A stretch of 14,049 nucleotides of DNA from Candidatus Coatesiibacteriota bacterium (GCA_030631385.1 DAOVLG010000008.1:1-14049); one strand, 5' to 3'; numbered from the stretch's first letter, positions 7,385-13,829 are shown. Program-made: numbers and translations. The notes: generated by a model not told the origin, from the sequence alone.

Positions 7385-7825
7385 ATGGTGAGGGTAGCCA
7401 TCGCCTGCGATCATGGCGGAATTTCGGTTAAAAACGCGGTGTGGGCCTGGTGCCGGCAGCGGGGCTACGAGGTGCTCAACATGGGCACCGACACCGAGGA
7501 GTCGGTGGACTACCCCGATTACGCCAAAATCGTCGCCGAGGCCGTGGCCTGGGGGAAGGTGGACCGCGGCGTGCTGGTCTGCACCAACGGCATCGGCATG
7601 TGCATGGCGGCGAACAAGGTGCACGGCGTCCGGGCGGCACTGGTGCGCATCCCCGAAAACGCCGTCCGCTCACGCGCCCACAACGACGCCAACGTCCTCT
7701 GCCTCGCCGGGCAGTTAGATACTCCCCCCGACCTGCCCGGACTCCTGACCGCCTGGTTCGACACTCCCTTCGAGGGCGGCCGCCATGCGCGCCGGGTGAA
7801 AAAAATCATGGACATCGAGGGGTAG
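7385..7825 (+). CDS. rpiB: ribose-5-phosphate isomerase B (RpiB/LacAB family)
   Basis: RpiB interconverts ribose 5-phosphate and ribulose 5-phosphate in the pentose phosphate pathway. The 146 residues match the family throughout: CDHGG at 8-12, the catalytic Cys66 in CTNGIGMCMAANKVHGVRAA, HNDANVL at 99-105, and the phosphate-binding end FEGGRHARRV at 129-138. Where most members have C-G-[TS]-G, this one has C-T-N-G, putting Asn where Thr68 lies in the E. coli enzyme. GGGAGG at 7378-7383 is only one base from the ATG at 7385; GTG at 7388 has better spacing and would give a protein one residue shorter. The gene follows tsaC by 10 bases and is probably in the same transcript. tsaC/sua5, rpiB and glyA are neighbours in many bacteria. 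Confidence 0.93.
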   Translation: MVRVAIACDHGGISVKNAVWAWCRQRGYEVLNMGTDTEESVDYPDYAKIVAEAVAWGKVDRGVLVCTNGIGMCMAANKVHGVRAALVRIPENAVRSRAHNDANVLCLAGQLDTPPDLPGLLTAWFDTPFEGGRHARRVKKIMDIEG

Positions 7826-7849
7826 ACGAAAGAGGCTTAGGAGCTGATT

Positions 7850-7987
7850 ACCCCTCACCCCCAGCCCCTCTCCCAGAGGGAGAGGGTGGCAATGGCTAAT
7901 TTTCCTTATTTTCCCTCGCCCCTTTGGGGAGAGGCTCATAAATCGTTTCCCCTCCCCCCTTTGGGGGGAGGGCCAGGGAGGGGGGTG
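7850..7987. repeat. GC-rich hairpin repeats between rpiB and cutA
   Basis: Three hairpins of one style. The first pairs CCCTCTCCC (7866-7874) with GGGAGAGGG (7878-7886) around AGA. The second is imperfect, CCTCGCCCC and GGGGAGAGG around TTT near 7914-7934. The third pairs CCCTCCCCCC (7950-7959) with GGGGGGAGGG (7963-7972) around TTT. The wording CCCTCACCCCCAGCCCCTC is of a kind seen as dispersed intergenic repeats in many environmental bacteria. The array ends within about 25 bases of the first recognisable cutA codon and may have replaced its normal start region. There is no U-run, so a terminator role is unlikely. Confidence 0.7.
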
Positions 7988-8009
7988 CATAATCACCGGC
8001 GACACGGGC

Positions 8010-8317
8010 CTGCGCTTCATCTACATCACCTGCGCCGACGGGGCCGAAGCGGAGAAGATCGGCCGGGCGCTGGTTGGCGAACGCCTGGCCGCCTGTGTTA
8101 ATATCCTTCCGAACGTTCGTTCTGTTTACCGCTGGAAGGGGGAGATCGAGGAGGCGGACGAGGTGGTCTTAATCGCCAAGACGAAGGCGGGGCTGGTGGA
8201 TGCGCTCACCGAACGGGTGTTCGCCCTGCACTCCTACGAGGTCCCCTGCGTCGTCGCCCTGCCCATCACCGGGGGAATCGGGAGTTCCTGGGGTGGATTG
8301 AGAAGGAGACGGGGTAA
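8010..8317 (+). pseudogene. cutA: CutA-like divalent-ion tolerance protein, frameshifted and without a normal start codon
   Basis: The frame from 8010 encodes LRFIYITCADGAEAEKIGRA, then LVGERLAACVNILPNVRSVY, RWKGEIEEADEVVLIAKTK and HSYEVPCVVALPITGG, which is CutA almost from end to end. CutA forms a small trimer linked to copper and other metal tolerance, with a poorly known biochemical role. After the run of five G at 8271-8275 the family ending continues in another frame: GNREFLGWIEKETG and a TAA at 8315-8317. One missing G would restore ACC GGG GGG AAT and a protein of about 102 residues, the normal length. In the assembled frame the protein instead runs to 8360 with an unrelated tail. No ATG, GTG or TTG lies in frame between the TGA at 7845 and CTG 8010. 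It may be a pseudogene or an assembly error. Confidence 0.78.
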
Positions 8318-8343
8318 CGACAACCTCTGCCCCAACTGCAACA

Positions 8344-8372
8344 TTGATTTTATTAAGTGAAAGGTTTAAGAT
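8344..8372 (+). promoter_or_regulatory. candidate promoter of the AT-rich PIN gene
   Basis: TTGATT (8344-8349), 17 bases, TAAGAT (8367-8372), each matching four of six consensus bases. A leader of about 50 bases would follow, containing a 7-base inverted repeat (AAGCTAA at 8378, TTAGCTT at 8399) and the Shine-Dalgarno site. In such AT-rich sequence chance matches are common. Confidence 0.3.
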
Positions 8373-8427
8373 CTTTTAAGCTAATAATCCTACCTTCTTT
8401 AGCTTGTTGTAACATCAAGGTGATACT

Positions 8428-10488
8428 ATGTTAAAGGATAACATTCAAGAAAAGAGACGTATCCTCTTAAACTTAAGATTAAGGTACTCTGCTCAAAGTC
8501 AACCATTAAAAGACAATGCAGTTGATTTAATCATTGAACAAGTTATTTTTAATTACTCAGATAAGTCAGGCTTATCAGCTCATAATATTCATAATAATAT
8601 TACTAAACTCCTTAAAGGTAGGTCATTAAATTTTAAGTTAATAAAACAATCTCTTAGTAGATTAGTAGAAAATAAAGTTGTTGAAGAAGATAAAGACACA
8701 TTTACATTAACTAAGAATGCTTTAAGTAGAATAGGAAAAGAATTAGATGAAAAGGAATCACAATATGATTTTGTATTCAAAAAGGTCTTTATGCGTTTTG
8801 GGATTGAATCAGATGAATATTATGAACCATTTTGGGTTTTATTAACAGCTATATTTGCGAGACTTGGTGAAGATTGTGTTGAACTTATAAAAGGTAAGTC
8901 TTTGTTAGATTTTTCCCTAGATAATTTTATTGATGATGAGCTAAGAAATATTAATATTAACTACTCTATAGATATTAATGTCTTAAAAAGTATCTTACAC
9001 TTCTTTATAAATGAGAGGGATCCTTATTTCGATAATATTAAGTGGACATTGGCCCAAAATTACTTTATTTTAAATATGTTGGGGTTTGATAAAGGTGGTC
9101 ATTTATTAAAAAGAGAATTATTTAAAGATGGTATATTTTATTTAGATACGAATGTCTTAATTGATGCTTTAATTATAGAAAAAAAACACCATACAGGTTT
9201 TTTAGCCTTAGTAGATGCATGCAAAAAAATAGGTATTGAATTAAAAGTTTGTAAAATTTCTGTTAACGAGATGATAAAATGGTCTGATTCTCAACGCACA
9301 TTATTAAATAAAATTAAGAACCGTATACCTAAAGAAACAGAAGAAAAAATTGATAATATATTTTATAAGAAATATCTTAAAGAAAGAGAACATGTAGAAG
9401 AACCTGATATAAATAATATATTTAGTGTTTTTAATAATCCCAAAAGTATTTTAGATGATTACGAAATTGATTATGTTGATGAAAAATGGTTTGATGATAA
9501 TTTGGATAACTATTCTATTACAAGTTTAAAAGAACGTATCATATTTAAATATAAAGAAATGAGGATTAAACCAAAAAATGAAAGAGCAGCTTTACATGAT
9601 GCTCTACTGATAAGTTGGGTTTGTGAAGAAAGGAAAGCTAATAAAAAGAATTGGGTTGTTACGATGGATACAACCTTACCTCATATCTATCCAAAAGGTT
9701 GCCATGATTCAATAGCAATTACATTAGATGTTATTCTACAATGGTTATCTCCTTTTGTAGAAGTAAATAAAGAAATGCACGCAACTTATTCTGAGATGTT
9801 ACGACATCGAATTTTACCGAAAGAAAGATTTTTCGATATGCGTGATTTCGCAATGTTATATGAGATGAATGTAACATGTAAAAATTTACCTGCTGCAGAT
9901 GTGGAAAATTTTATAAATTACATAAAAAAGGAATTTCCTAGATTGGATTTATCGGAACCAAAAGATAGAGAAAAATTGACATATGAATTTCATAAGTATT
10001 TCGCTAGCCCAAATGAGAAATATAAGAATGAAATACAAAAATTAGAGAATCGAATTAATGATATGGGAGGGAAGATGAAGGAAATGGCAGATACATTCGA
10101 AGAAAAAATGGATGAGAAGGATAGGAATTACAAAAAAGAAATTAGTGAAATCAAGATACAAATAAATAATAAGGATGCTGAGTTATCAATATTAAAACAG
10201 GATTCAATACGAAAGTCCGCACAATCACGTTTAACAGGTACAATTTTAATTGCATTGTTAGTTAGTGTAATTATTTTTGTTTTGATAGGCTTATTGGGCG
10301 AGGGAGCTAATTATCTACAACAAATTTGTAATTCTTGGGGTTTTCTACTTTTTATACCACCAACATATTTTATTGTAGGTTACTTATTGATTGGTAAAAG
10401 AAGATTTAAATATTTACCAACATTGTTAATGTTACCATTTAAGCCGTTTATTAAGGAAGTTAGGGGAGACAATGACATTACTCCGTAG
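8428..10488 (+). CDS. membrane-anchored PIN-like nuclease, large multidomain protein
   Basis: A 686-residue protein of unrecognised family with four regions. Residues 1 to about 230 are helical and Lys/Asn-rich; about 55-105 (LIKQSLSRLVENKVVEEDKD) resemble a winged-helix unit. A PIN-like nuclease core follows: FYLDTNVLIDAL with D240 and N242, a possible second acid E281 (VNEMIKW), D391 in LHDALLISW, and D414 in VVTMD; these match the acidic residues that bind metal in PIN ribonucleases. About 530-595 is a charged coiled coil. Two hydrophobic helices (about 605-624 and 637-657) near the C-terminus imply membrane anchoring, with the nuclease in the cytoplasm. AAGGTGAT at 8417-8424 supports the start. 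Sampled lines are 20-28% GC, far below both neighbours, which indicates recent transfer. At 686 residues it is far larger than a VapC toxin and has no antitoxin partner. A defence function is inference only. Confidence 0.72.
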   Translation: MLKDNIQEKRRILLNLRLRYSAQSQPLKDNAVDLIIEQVIFNYSDKSGLSAHNIHNNITKLLKGRSLNFKLIKQSLSRLVENKVVEEDKDTFTLTKNALSRIGKELDEKESQYDFVFKKVFMRFGIESDEYYEPFWVLLTAIFARLGEDCVELIKGKSLLDFSLDNFIDDELRNININYSIDINVLKSILHFFINERDPYFDNIKWTLAQNYFILNMLGFDKGGHLLKRELFKDGIFYLDTNVLIDALIIEKKHHTGFLALVDACKKIGIELKVCKISVNEMIKWSDSQRTLLNKIKNRIPKETEEKIDNIFYKKYLKEREHVEEPDINNIFSVFNNPKSILDDYEIDYVDEKWFDDNLDNYSITSLKERIIFKYKEMRIKPKNERAALHDALLISWVCEERKANKKNWVVTMDTTLPHIYPKGCHDSIAITLDVILQWLSPFVEVNKEMHATYSEMLRHRILPKERFFDMRDFAMLYEMNVTCKNLPAADVENFINYIKKEFPRLDLSEPKDREKLTYEFHKYFASPNEKYKNEIQKLENRINDMGGKMKEMADTFEEKMDEKDRNYKKEISEIKIQINNKDAELSILKQDSIRKSAQSRLTGTILIALLVSVIIFVLIGLLGEGANYLQQICNSWGFLLFIPPTYFIVGYLLIGKRRFKYLPTLLMLPFKPFIKEVRGDNDITP

Positions 10489-11719
10489 CTTCGACCCCGA
10501 GATTGCCGACGCCATTGCCGGCGAGATTGACCGACAGGCAGACGGCATCGAGCTCATCGCATCGGAAAACTTCGTCAGCCTCCCCGTCCTGGAGGCGATG
10601 GGCTCCGTCATGACCAACAAGTACGCCGAGGGCTACCCGGGCAAGCGGTACTACGGCGGGTGCGAGTTCGTGGACGACGCGGAGCGCCTGGCGCGCAACC
10701 GGGCCAAGGAGCTCTTCGGCTCCGAGCGGGCCAACGTCCAGCCCCACTCGGGCACCCAGGCGAACATGGCGGTCTTCTTCGCCTGCTGCGACCCGGGCGA
10801 CACGGTGATGGGCCAGTCGCTGACCCACGGCGGGCACCTGTCCCACGGCCACCCGGTCAACTTCTCCGGTCGCCTCTACAACGTGGTCCAGTACGAGGTC
10901 CACCCCGAGACCCTCCGGCTGGATTACGATATAATCCGCGACCAGGCCAAGCAGTGCAAGCCGAAGATGATTATGACCGGCGCCAGCGCCTACCCGCGCT
11001 TCATTGATTTCGAGGCCTTCCGCTCGATTGCCGACGAGGTGGGGGCCATGCTGGTGGCGGACATCGCCCACATCGCCGGGATGGTGGCCGTGGGGCTGCA
11101 CCCGGACTCGATTCCCTATGCCCACTACACGACGACGACGACGCACAAGACGCTGCGCGGCCCGCGCGGGGGGCTCATCCTCACCGACAAGGCTAACTAC
11201 AAGGCGCTGCAGAAGAACGTCTTCCCCGGCATCCAGGGCGGCCCGCTGATGCACGTCATCGCGGCCAAGGCCGTGGCGCTCAAAGAGGCCCTGCAACCGG
11301 AGTTCAAGGACTACCAGCAGCGGATTCTGGACAACGCCAAGGCGCTGGCGGGGTACTTAATCGAGGAGGGCTTCGAGCTGGTCACCGGCGGCACGGACAA
11401 CCACCTGATGCTCGTGGACATGCGCTCGAAGGGGCTGACGGGGAAGGATTTCGAGGAGGCGCTCGAGCGGGCGGGCATCACCGTCAACAAGAACACCATC
11501 CCCTTCGACCCCGAGAGCCCATTCGTGACCTCGGGGGTGCGGGTGGGCACTCCGGCGGTGACGACGCGGGGCTTCGGAGATTCCGAGATGAAGAGGATTG
11601 CGGAGTGGTTCGGGCGCGTGGCCGCCGATCACACCAACGAGGACCTGGCGAAGAAAATCAAGGGCGAGGTGAAGGAGCTATGTAAAAACTTCCCGCTCTA
11701 CGCCGAGCTGGAGGTTTAA
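10472..11719 (+). CDS. glyA: serine hydroxymethyltransferase
   Basis: GlyA converts serine and tetrahydrofolate into glycine and methylene-tetrahydrofolate, the main cellular source of one-carbon units, using pyridoxal phosphate in the cytoplasm. The 415 residues are of normal length and carry all main motifs: ELIASENF at 27-34, NKYAEGYPGKRYYGG at 49-63, PHSGTQAN at 91-98, DIAHIAG at 197-203 and TTTTTHKTLRGPRGG, with Lys226 as the cofactor-binding lysine. The ATG at 10472 follows GGGGAG (10463-10468), which lies inside the 3' end of the PIN gene; the two genes overlap by 17 bases in different frames. Composition switches from AT-rich to GC-rich at this start. The gene closes with a hairpin terminator at 11735-11764. 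Confidence 0.97.
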   Translation: MTLLRSFDPEIADAIAGEIDRQADGIELIASENFVSLPVLEAMGSVMTNKYAEGYPGKRYYGGCEFVDDAERLARNRAKELFGSERANVQPHSGTQANMAVFFACCDPGDTVMGQSLTHGGHLSHGHPVNFSGRLYNVVQYEVHPETLRLDYDIIRDQAKQCKPKMIMTGASAYPRFIDFEAFRSIADEVGAMLVADIAHIAGMVAVGLHPDSIPYAHYTTTTTHKTLRGPRGGLILTDKANYKALQKNVFPGIQGGPLMHVIAAKAVALKEALQPEFKDYQQRILDNAKALAGYLIEEGFELVTGGTDNHLMLVDMRSKGLTGKDFEEALERAGITVNKNTIPFDPESPFVTSGVRVGTPAVTTRGFGDSEMKRIAEWFGRVAADHTNEDLAKKIKGEVKELCKNFPLYAELEV

Positions 11720-11734
11720 TTAGCCCCAAGGTAT

Positions 11735-11764
11735 AAAAAAAGGCCGCCCCCGGGCGGTCTTTTT
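11735..11764. terminator. bidirectional intrinsic terminator between glyA and the lipoprotein pair
   Basis: A run of seven A (11735-11741), then stem GGCCGCC (11742-11748), loop CCCG, stem GGCGGTC (11753-11759) and five T (11760-11764). The A-run and T-run make it usable from both strands; glyA ends 16 bases before it and the stop codon of the leftward lipoprotein gene touches its edge at 11764. Confidence 0.85.
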
Positions 11765-12351
11765 CACCATTTCTTCAGATCGAAGTCTTCAACTATCCCG
11801 TCGTCAATATTAATCGTTACCGACGCCAGTTCCTCGATGTTCGAGTTGTAAAGCGTGATATGCGCGTAGTCGTTTTCGTAAAAATATGACGCATAGCAGC
11901 GCAGGCCGTAGCAGACGTCGTCGTCACGGCCGGTGATGTAGCGGTAGCAATTGATGGCCAGGAATAACCAGTCTTCTACGTCGCTTGAAGCGTAATTGAG
12001 CTCTCTTGTGTTTAACCATCCCCGTTCTTCAAAGGTGGTCGTGGCGCCGTCGGGGTGGACTATCACGTGGACGTCCGGGCCGTACACGATGTTCGGATTC
12101 GTGTACACGATGTGCCAGAATGGATGCTGCACGCCGCCGTAGAGGTGCCCGTTGCAGTCCAGGTAATTCGCCTCAAATTCGTACTTTATTAAACCGTCGC
12201 TGTACCGTTCCCGTACGAGGTCGTCCGCGATGTTCTGCGCCCAATCCCAGTCGCATACGTCGGTCTGCCCGGTGCCGGTTAAGAGGTCGCATCCCGCGAA
12301 TATCAGGATGGTGCACAGCAGCCGTATTGCTTTTATGGGTTTGTCTTTCAA
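11764..12351 (-). CDS. predicted lipoprotein, paralogue of the upstream gene
   Basis: A 195-residue protein with a basic start, a hydrophobic core and Cys21 after FAG, so probably a lipoprotein. It is clearly related to the next gene upstream (12355-12915): shared pieces are DWDWAxxIAxDxVxERY near the start, AxYLxxxGxLYxG, HxDGxxxxFE, and the strongest one, TGRxDDVCYxLxC (here at 140-152). The two Cys five residues apart are conserved and could form a disulphide outside the cytoplasm. Extra Cys at 33, 66 and 135 are not shared. The start is a TTG at 12351, three bases after the stop of the upstream gene, so it is likely expressed by coupling. I recognise no known family and assign no function. 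Confidence 0.72.
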   Translation of the reverse strand: MKDKPIKAIRLLCTILIFAGCDLLTGTGQTDVCDWDWAQNIADDLVRERYSDGLIKYEFEANYLDCNGHLYGGVQHPFWHIVYTNPNIVYGPDVHVIVHPDGATTTFEERGWLNTRELNYASSDVEDWLFLAINCYRYITGRDDDVCYGLRCYASYFYENDYAHITLYNSNIEELASVTINIDDGIVEDFDLKKW

Positions 12352-12354
12352 GGT

Positions 12355-12915
12355 CTAAAACCAGAACTCGGTTATCTGGTTGTTCCAGGGCAGAAGCTCC
12401 ACGTACCCGAGGCCTTCGAGCTCTTCGTTGAAAAGATATATCGTCACTAAATCACATCCGTACAATTGTGATTCGCAGTCGAGCTCGTAACAGACATCGT
12501 CGTTGCGGCCGGTCATCTCGCGATAAACTTGGGAGGCGGTCAGGAGCCACGATTGTACGTAGTGTGAGTTGTAGGTCGAGCTCAACGGCACGTTGTAGTA
12601 GTAAGAAGAATCGTACTCGAAGATGCTGAATTGCCCGTCCTCGTGGATGAACACCCACAGGACCCTTTCCGTGCCGTCGGAGAAGTAGACGTCCCACTCG
12701 GGGAAGGTCATTCCTTCGTACAGGTTGCCGCTAATGTTGAGGTACTCGGCGCCGAAGCTCCTCACGTACCAATGTTCCCCGTACCGCTCGTCCACGGCAT
12801 CGCGGGCTATGGAATAGGCCCAGTCCCAGTCGGTGCCGTCGCCGTCGGCGTCCACGCCCAGGCTGCACGCCAACACCAAGAGAGACGCAAACGCGATGAG
12901 CCATTTAAAACGCAT
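12355..12915 (-). CDS. predicted lipoprotein, first of a tandem paralogous pair
   Basis: A 186-residue protein beginning MRFKWLIAFASLLVLACSLG, a clean lipoprotein signal with Cys17. The open frame extends back to 13044, but the ATG at 12915 is chosen because GAGGG stands just before it, a promoter lies upstream of it, and the longer version would add 43 Arg/Pro-rich residues ahead of the signal peptide. Right after the Cys is a short Asp/Gly-rich linker (VDADGDGTDWDWA), then the body shared with the gene downstream, including TGRNDDVCYELDC at 135-147. No family is recognised. The pair may be surface proteins that duplicated and are diverging. Confidence 0.72.
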   Translation of the reverse strand: MRFKWLIAFASLLVLACSLGVDADGDGTDWDWAYSIARDAVDERYGEHWYVRSFGAEYLNISGNLYEGMTFPEWDVYFSDGTERVLWVFIHEDGQFSIFEYDSSYYYNVPLSSTYNSHYVQSWLLTASQVYREMTGRNDDVCYELDCESQLYGCDLVTIYLFNEELEGLGYVELLPWNNQITEFWF

Positions 12916-12921
12916 TGAACC

Positions 12922-12949
12922 CTCAAACGGTAGCCTCGGGTAGTATAAT
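12922..12949 (+). promoter_or_regulatory. candidate promoter for the DnaQ-like exonuclease gene
   Basis: A perfect TATAAT at 12944-12949 with a weak -35 (CTCAAA at 12922-12927, spacing 16). Transcription would start near 12956 and give a leader of about 37 bases before the ATG at 12993. The box lies inside the longer frame that starts with TTG at 12915, which argues against that start. Confidence 0.5.
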
Positions 12950-12970
12950 TGACCCCGCGGTGTTGAGCAA
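12942..12970 (-). promoter_or_regulatory. candidate promoter for the tandem lipoprotein genes
   Basis: On the - strand TTGCTC (12970-12965), 17 bases, TATACT (12947-12942). The -10 box overlaps the TATAAT of the rightward promoter on the other strand. The start would be near 12935, about 20 bases ahead of the ATG at 12915. Confidence 0.5.
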
Positions 12971-12992
12971 CGATTATCCCACCGGTGAATTG

Positions 12993-13502
12993 ATGACCGA
13001 TACCTTCGTGGCGCTGGATGTGGAGACAACGGGGCTGGACGCACGGACGCACCGGGTGGTGGAGATCGCCCTGATCCGCTTCGAGGTCGGGGAAGAGGTT
13101 GACGCTTGGAGTAGCCTGGTCAATCCGGGCTGTAACATCCCGCCCGACGCGACGGCGATCCACGGCATCGGCGACCGCGACGTGACCGGTGCGCCAGCCT
13201 TCGTCGAGCTGGCCCCGACCGTCGCGGAAAGGATAGCGGGGAAAACCTTGTTGGCCTACAATGCGCCCTTCGATTTCGGCTTTTTGGTTTCTGAGATGGC
13301 CCGAGGTGGGAGGCCGGTCCCGCCCCTGGCTATCTGGCTCGATCCCTTACCCCTGGTGCGGAGGAGATTGACTTACGGCCGCGCGACGCTGCCGGTTGCC
13401 TGCCGCGAGTTGGGCGTGTCTTTACCTCGGGCGCACCGGGCTGCCGACGACGCCCGAGCGGCGGGCCTGTTATGGCTCAAGCTCACCGGTTACTCTAATT
13501 GA
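12993..13502 (+). CDS. DnaQ-like 3'-5' exonuclease (DEDDh family)
   Basis: A 169-residue single-domain exonuclease. The three exonuclease motifs are complete: Exo I LDVETTGLD with D9 and E11, Exo II LLAYNAPFDFGFL with D94, and Exo III HRAADDARA with H148 and D153, the DEDDh arrangement. Such proteins act as the proofreading epsilon subunit of DNA polymerase III or as free exonucleases and oligonucleotide trimmers. It is shorter than E. coli epsilon (243 residues) and lacks the C-terminal tail that binds the polymerase, so the role as a true epsilon subunit is uncertain. The ATG at 12993 follows GGTGA and gives the usual MTDTFVALDVETTG start. The gene is divergent from the lipoprotein pair. 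Confidence 0.9.
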   Translation: MTDTFVALDVETTGLDARTHRVVEIALIRFEVGEEVDAWSSLVNPGCNIPPDATAIHGIGDRDVTGAPAFVELAPTVAERIAGKTLLAYNAPFDFGFLVSEMARGGRPVPPLAIWLDPLPLVRRRLTYGRATLPVACRELGVSLPRAHRAADDARAAGLLWLKLTGYSN

Positions 13503-13627
13503 GACGTTGTTGAGATGAAATCTGGCGGTAATGAGGCTATATTGTGGTGAGCGTGAGCGGTAGGTTTGGAATCCCCCCGCCGCAGATTGGCCCCGGGGTT
13601 CCTTTAACTCGGGAGAGGGAGACGGCA

Positions 13628-13702
13628 ATGGACAGTCTCTTTGGCGTGCTCACCATCAGGTACGAGCGCAGACCCTTCCGCTCCAAGAGACTTGGGGCCT
13701 GA
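13628..13702 (+). CDS. 24-codon small ORF, possible small basic protein
   Basis: ATG at 13628 is preceded by GGGAGAGGGAGA, which may serve as ribosome-binding site, and the frame runs 24 codons to TGA at 13700-13702. The peptide has a hydrophobic start (MDSLFGVLTI) and a basic end (RYERRPFRSKRLGA). A terminator follows 17 bases after the stop, so the ORF is well placed to be a gene. Chance is a real alternative at this length. Confidence 0.3.
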   Translation: MDSLFGVLTIRYERRPFRSKRLGA

Positions 13703-13719
13703 CGAGCGCTTACGCGGCT

Positions 13720-13753
13720 AAGAAGGGGCGGTTTTCGGACCGCCCTTCTTTTT
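13720..13753 (+). terminator. strong intrinsic terminator
   Basis: Stem AAGAAGGGGCGGT (13720-13732), loop TTTCGG region, stem ACCGCCCTTCTT (13739-13750) with one bulged G, then a run of five T ending at 13753. It ends the rightward unit that contains the exonuclease gene and separates it from the promoter that follows. Confidence 0.85.
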
Positions 13754-13771
13754 AAGCCCCGCCGGTCACGG

Positions 13772-13800
13772 TTGACACACCGGACTTTCCTTCTTAGACT
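13772..13800 (+). promoter_or_regulatory. sigma-70 promoter for the ATP-cone gene
   Basis: A perfect TTGACA (13772-13777), 17 bases, then TAGACT (13795-13800). Transcription would start near 13807, leaving a leader of about 23 bases that holds the AGGGG ribosome-binding site. Confidence 0.7.
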
Positions 13801-13829
13801 TGGTTCGTTGGTATCAAAGGGGTGCCCGT

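Larger units (their letters stand above)
13545..13753 (+). other. possible structured transcript downstream of the exonuclease gene
   Basis: TGGTGAGC (13545-13552) pairs perfectly with GCTCACCA (13648-13655), which would enclose about 95 bases with further GC-rich hairpins. A second local hairpin pairs GAGCG near 13664 with CGCTC near 13679. The segment ends in the strong terminator at 13720-13753. It may be the 3' untranslated region of the exonuclease message, a small RNA, or the leader of the 24-codon ORF. It does not match the tRNA, tmRNA, SRP or RNase P motifs that I know. Confidence 0.3.

Noticed and set aside
7850..7987. CRISPR array or tandem terminators in the GC-rich repeats
   Set aside because: There are no regular direct repeats with unique spacers and no U-runs after the stems.
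7886..8101. 71-residue open frame across the hairpin repeats and the cutA start
   Set aside because: It is low-complexity Pro/Gly/Arg sequence read from the repeats, out of frame with the recognisable CutA protein.
8318..10471. Insertion sequence or prophage carrying the PIN gene
   Set aside because: No transposase, integrase or terminal inverted repeats were seen; only a 6-base direct repeat at the edges, which may be chance.
8428..10488. VapBC-type toxin-antitoxin system at the PIN gene
   Set aside because: The protein is five times the size of VapC, ends in membrane helices, and no small antitoxin gene is next to it.
10478..11296. Long open frame opposite glyA and similar long frames opposite tsaC, rpiB and the RimK-like gene
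   Set aside because: These are shadow frames in GC-rich coding sequence; the conserved proteins are on the other strand.
12915..12992. TTG at 12915 as start of the exonuclease
   Set aside because: It adds 26 non-conserved residues and contains the TATAAT box; ATG 12993 gives the usual family start.
12916..13044. Longer N-terminus of the first tandem lipoprotein, starting at 13044
   Set aside because: It would place 43 Arg/Pro-rich residues before a normal lipoprotein signal peptide and runs opposite the conserved exonuclease start; ATG 12915 has a good ribosome-binding site.
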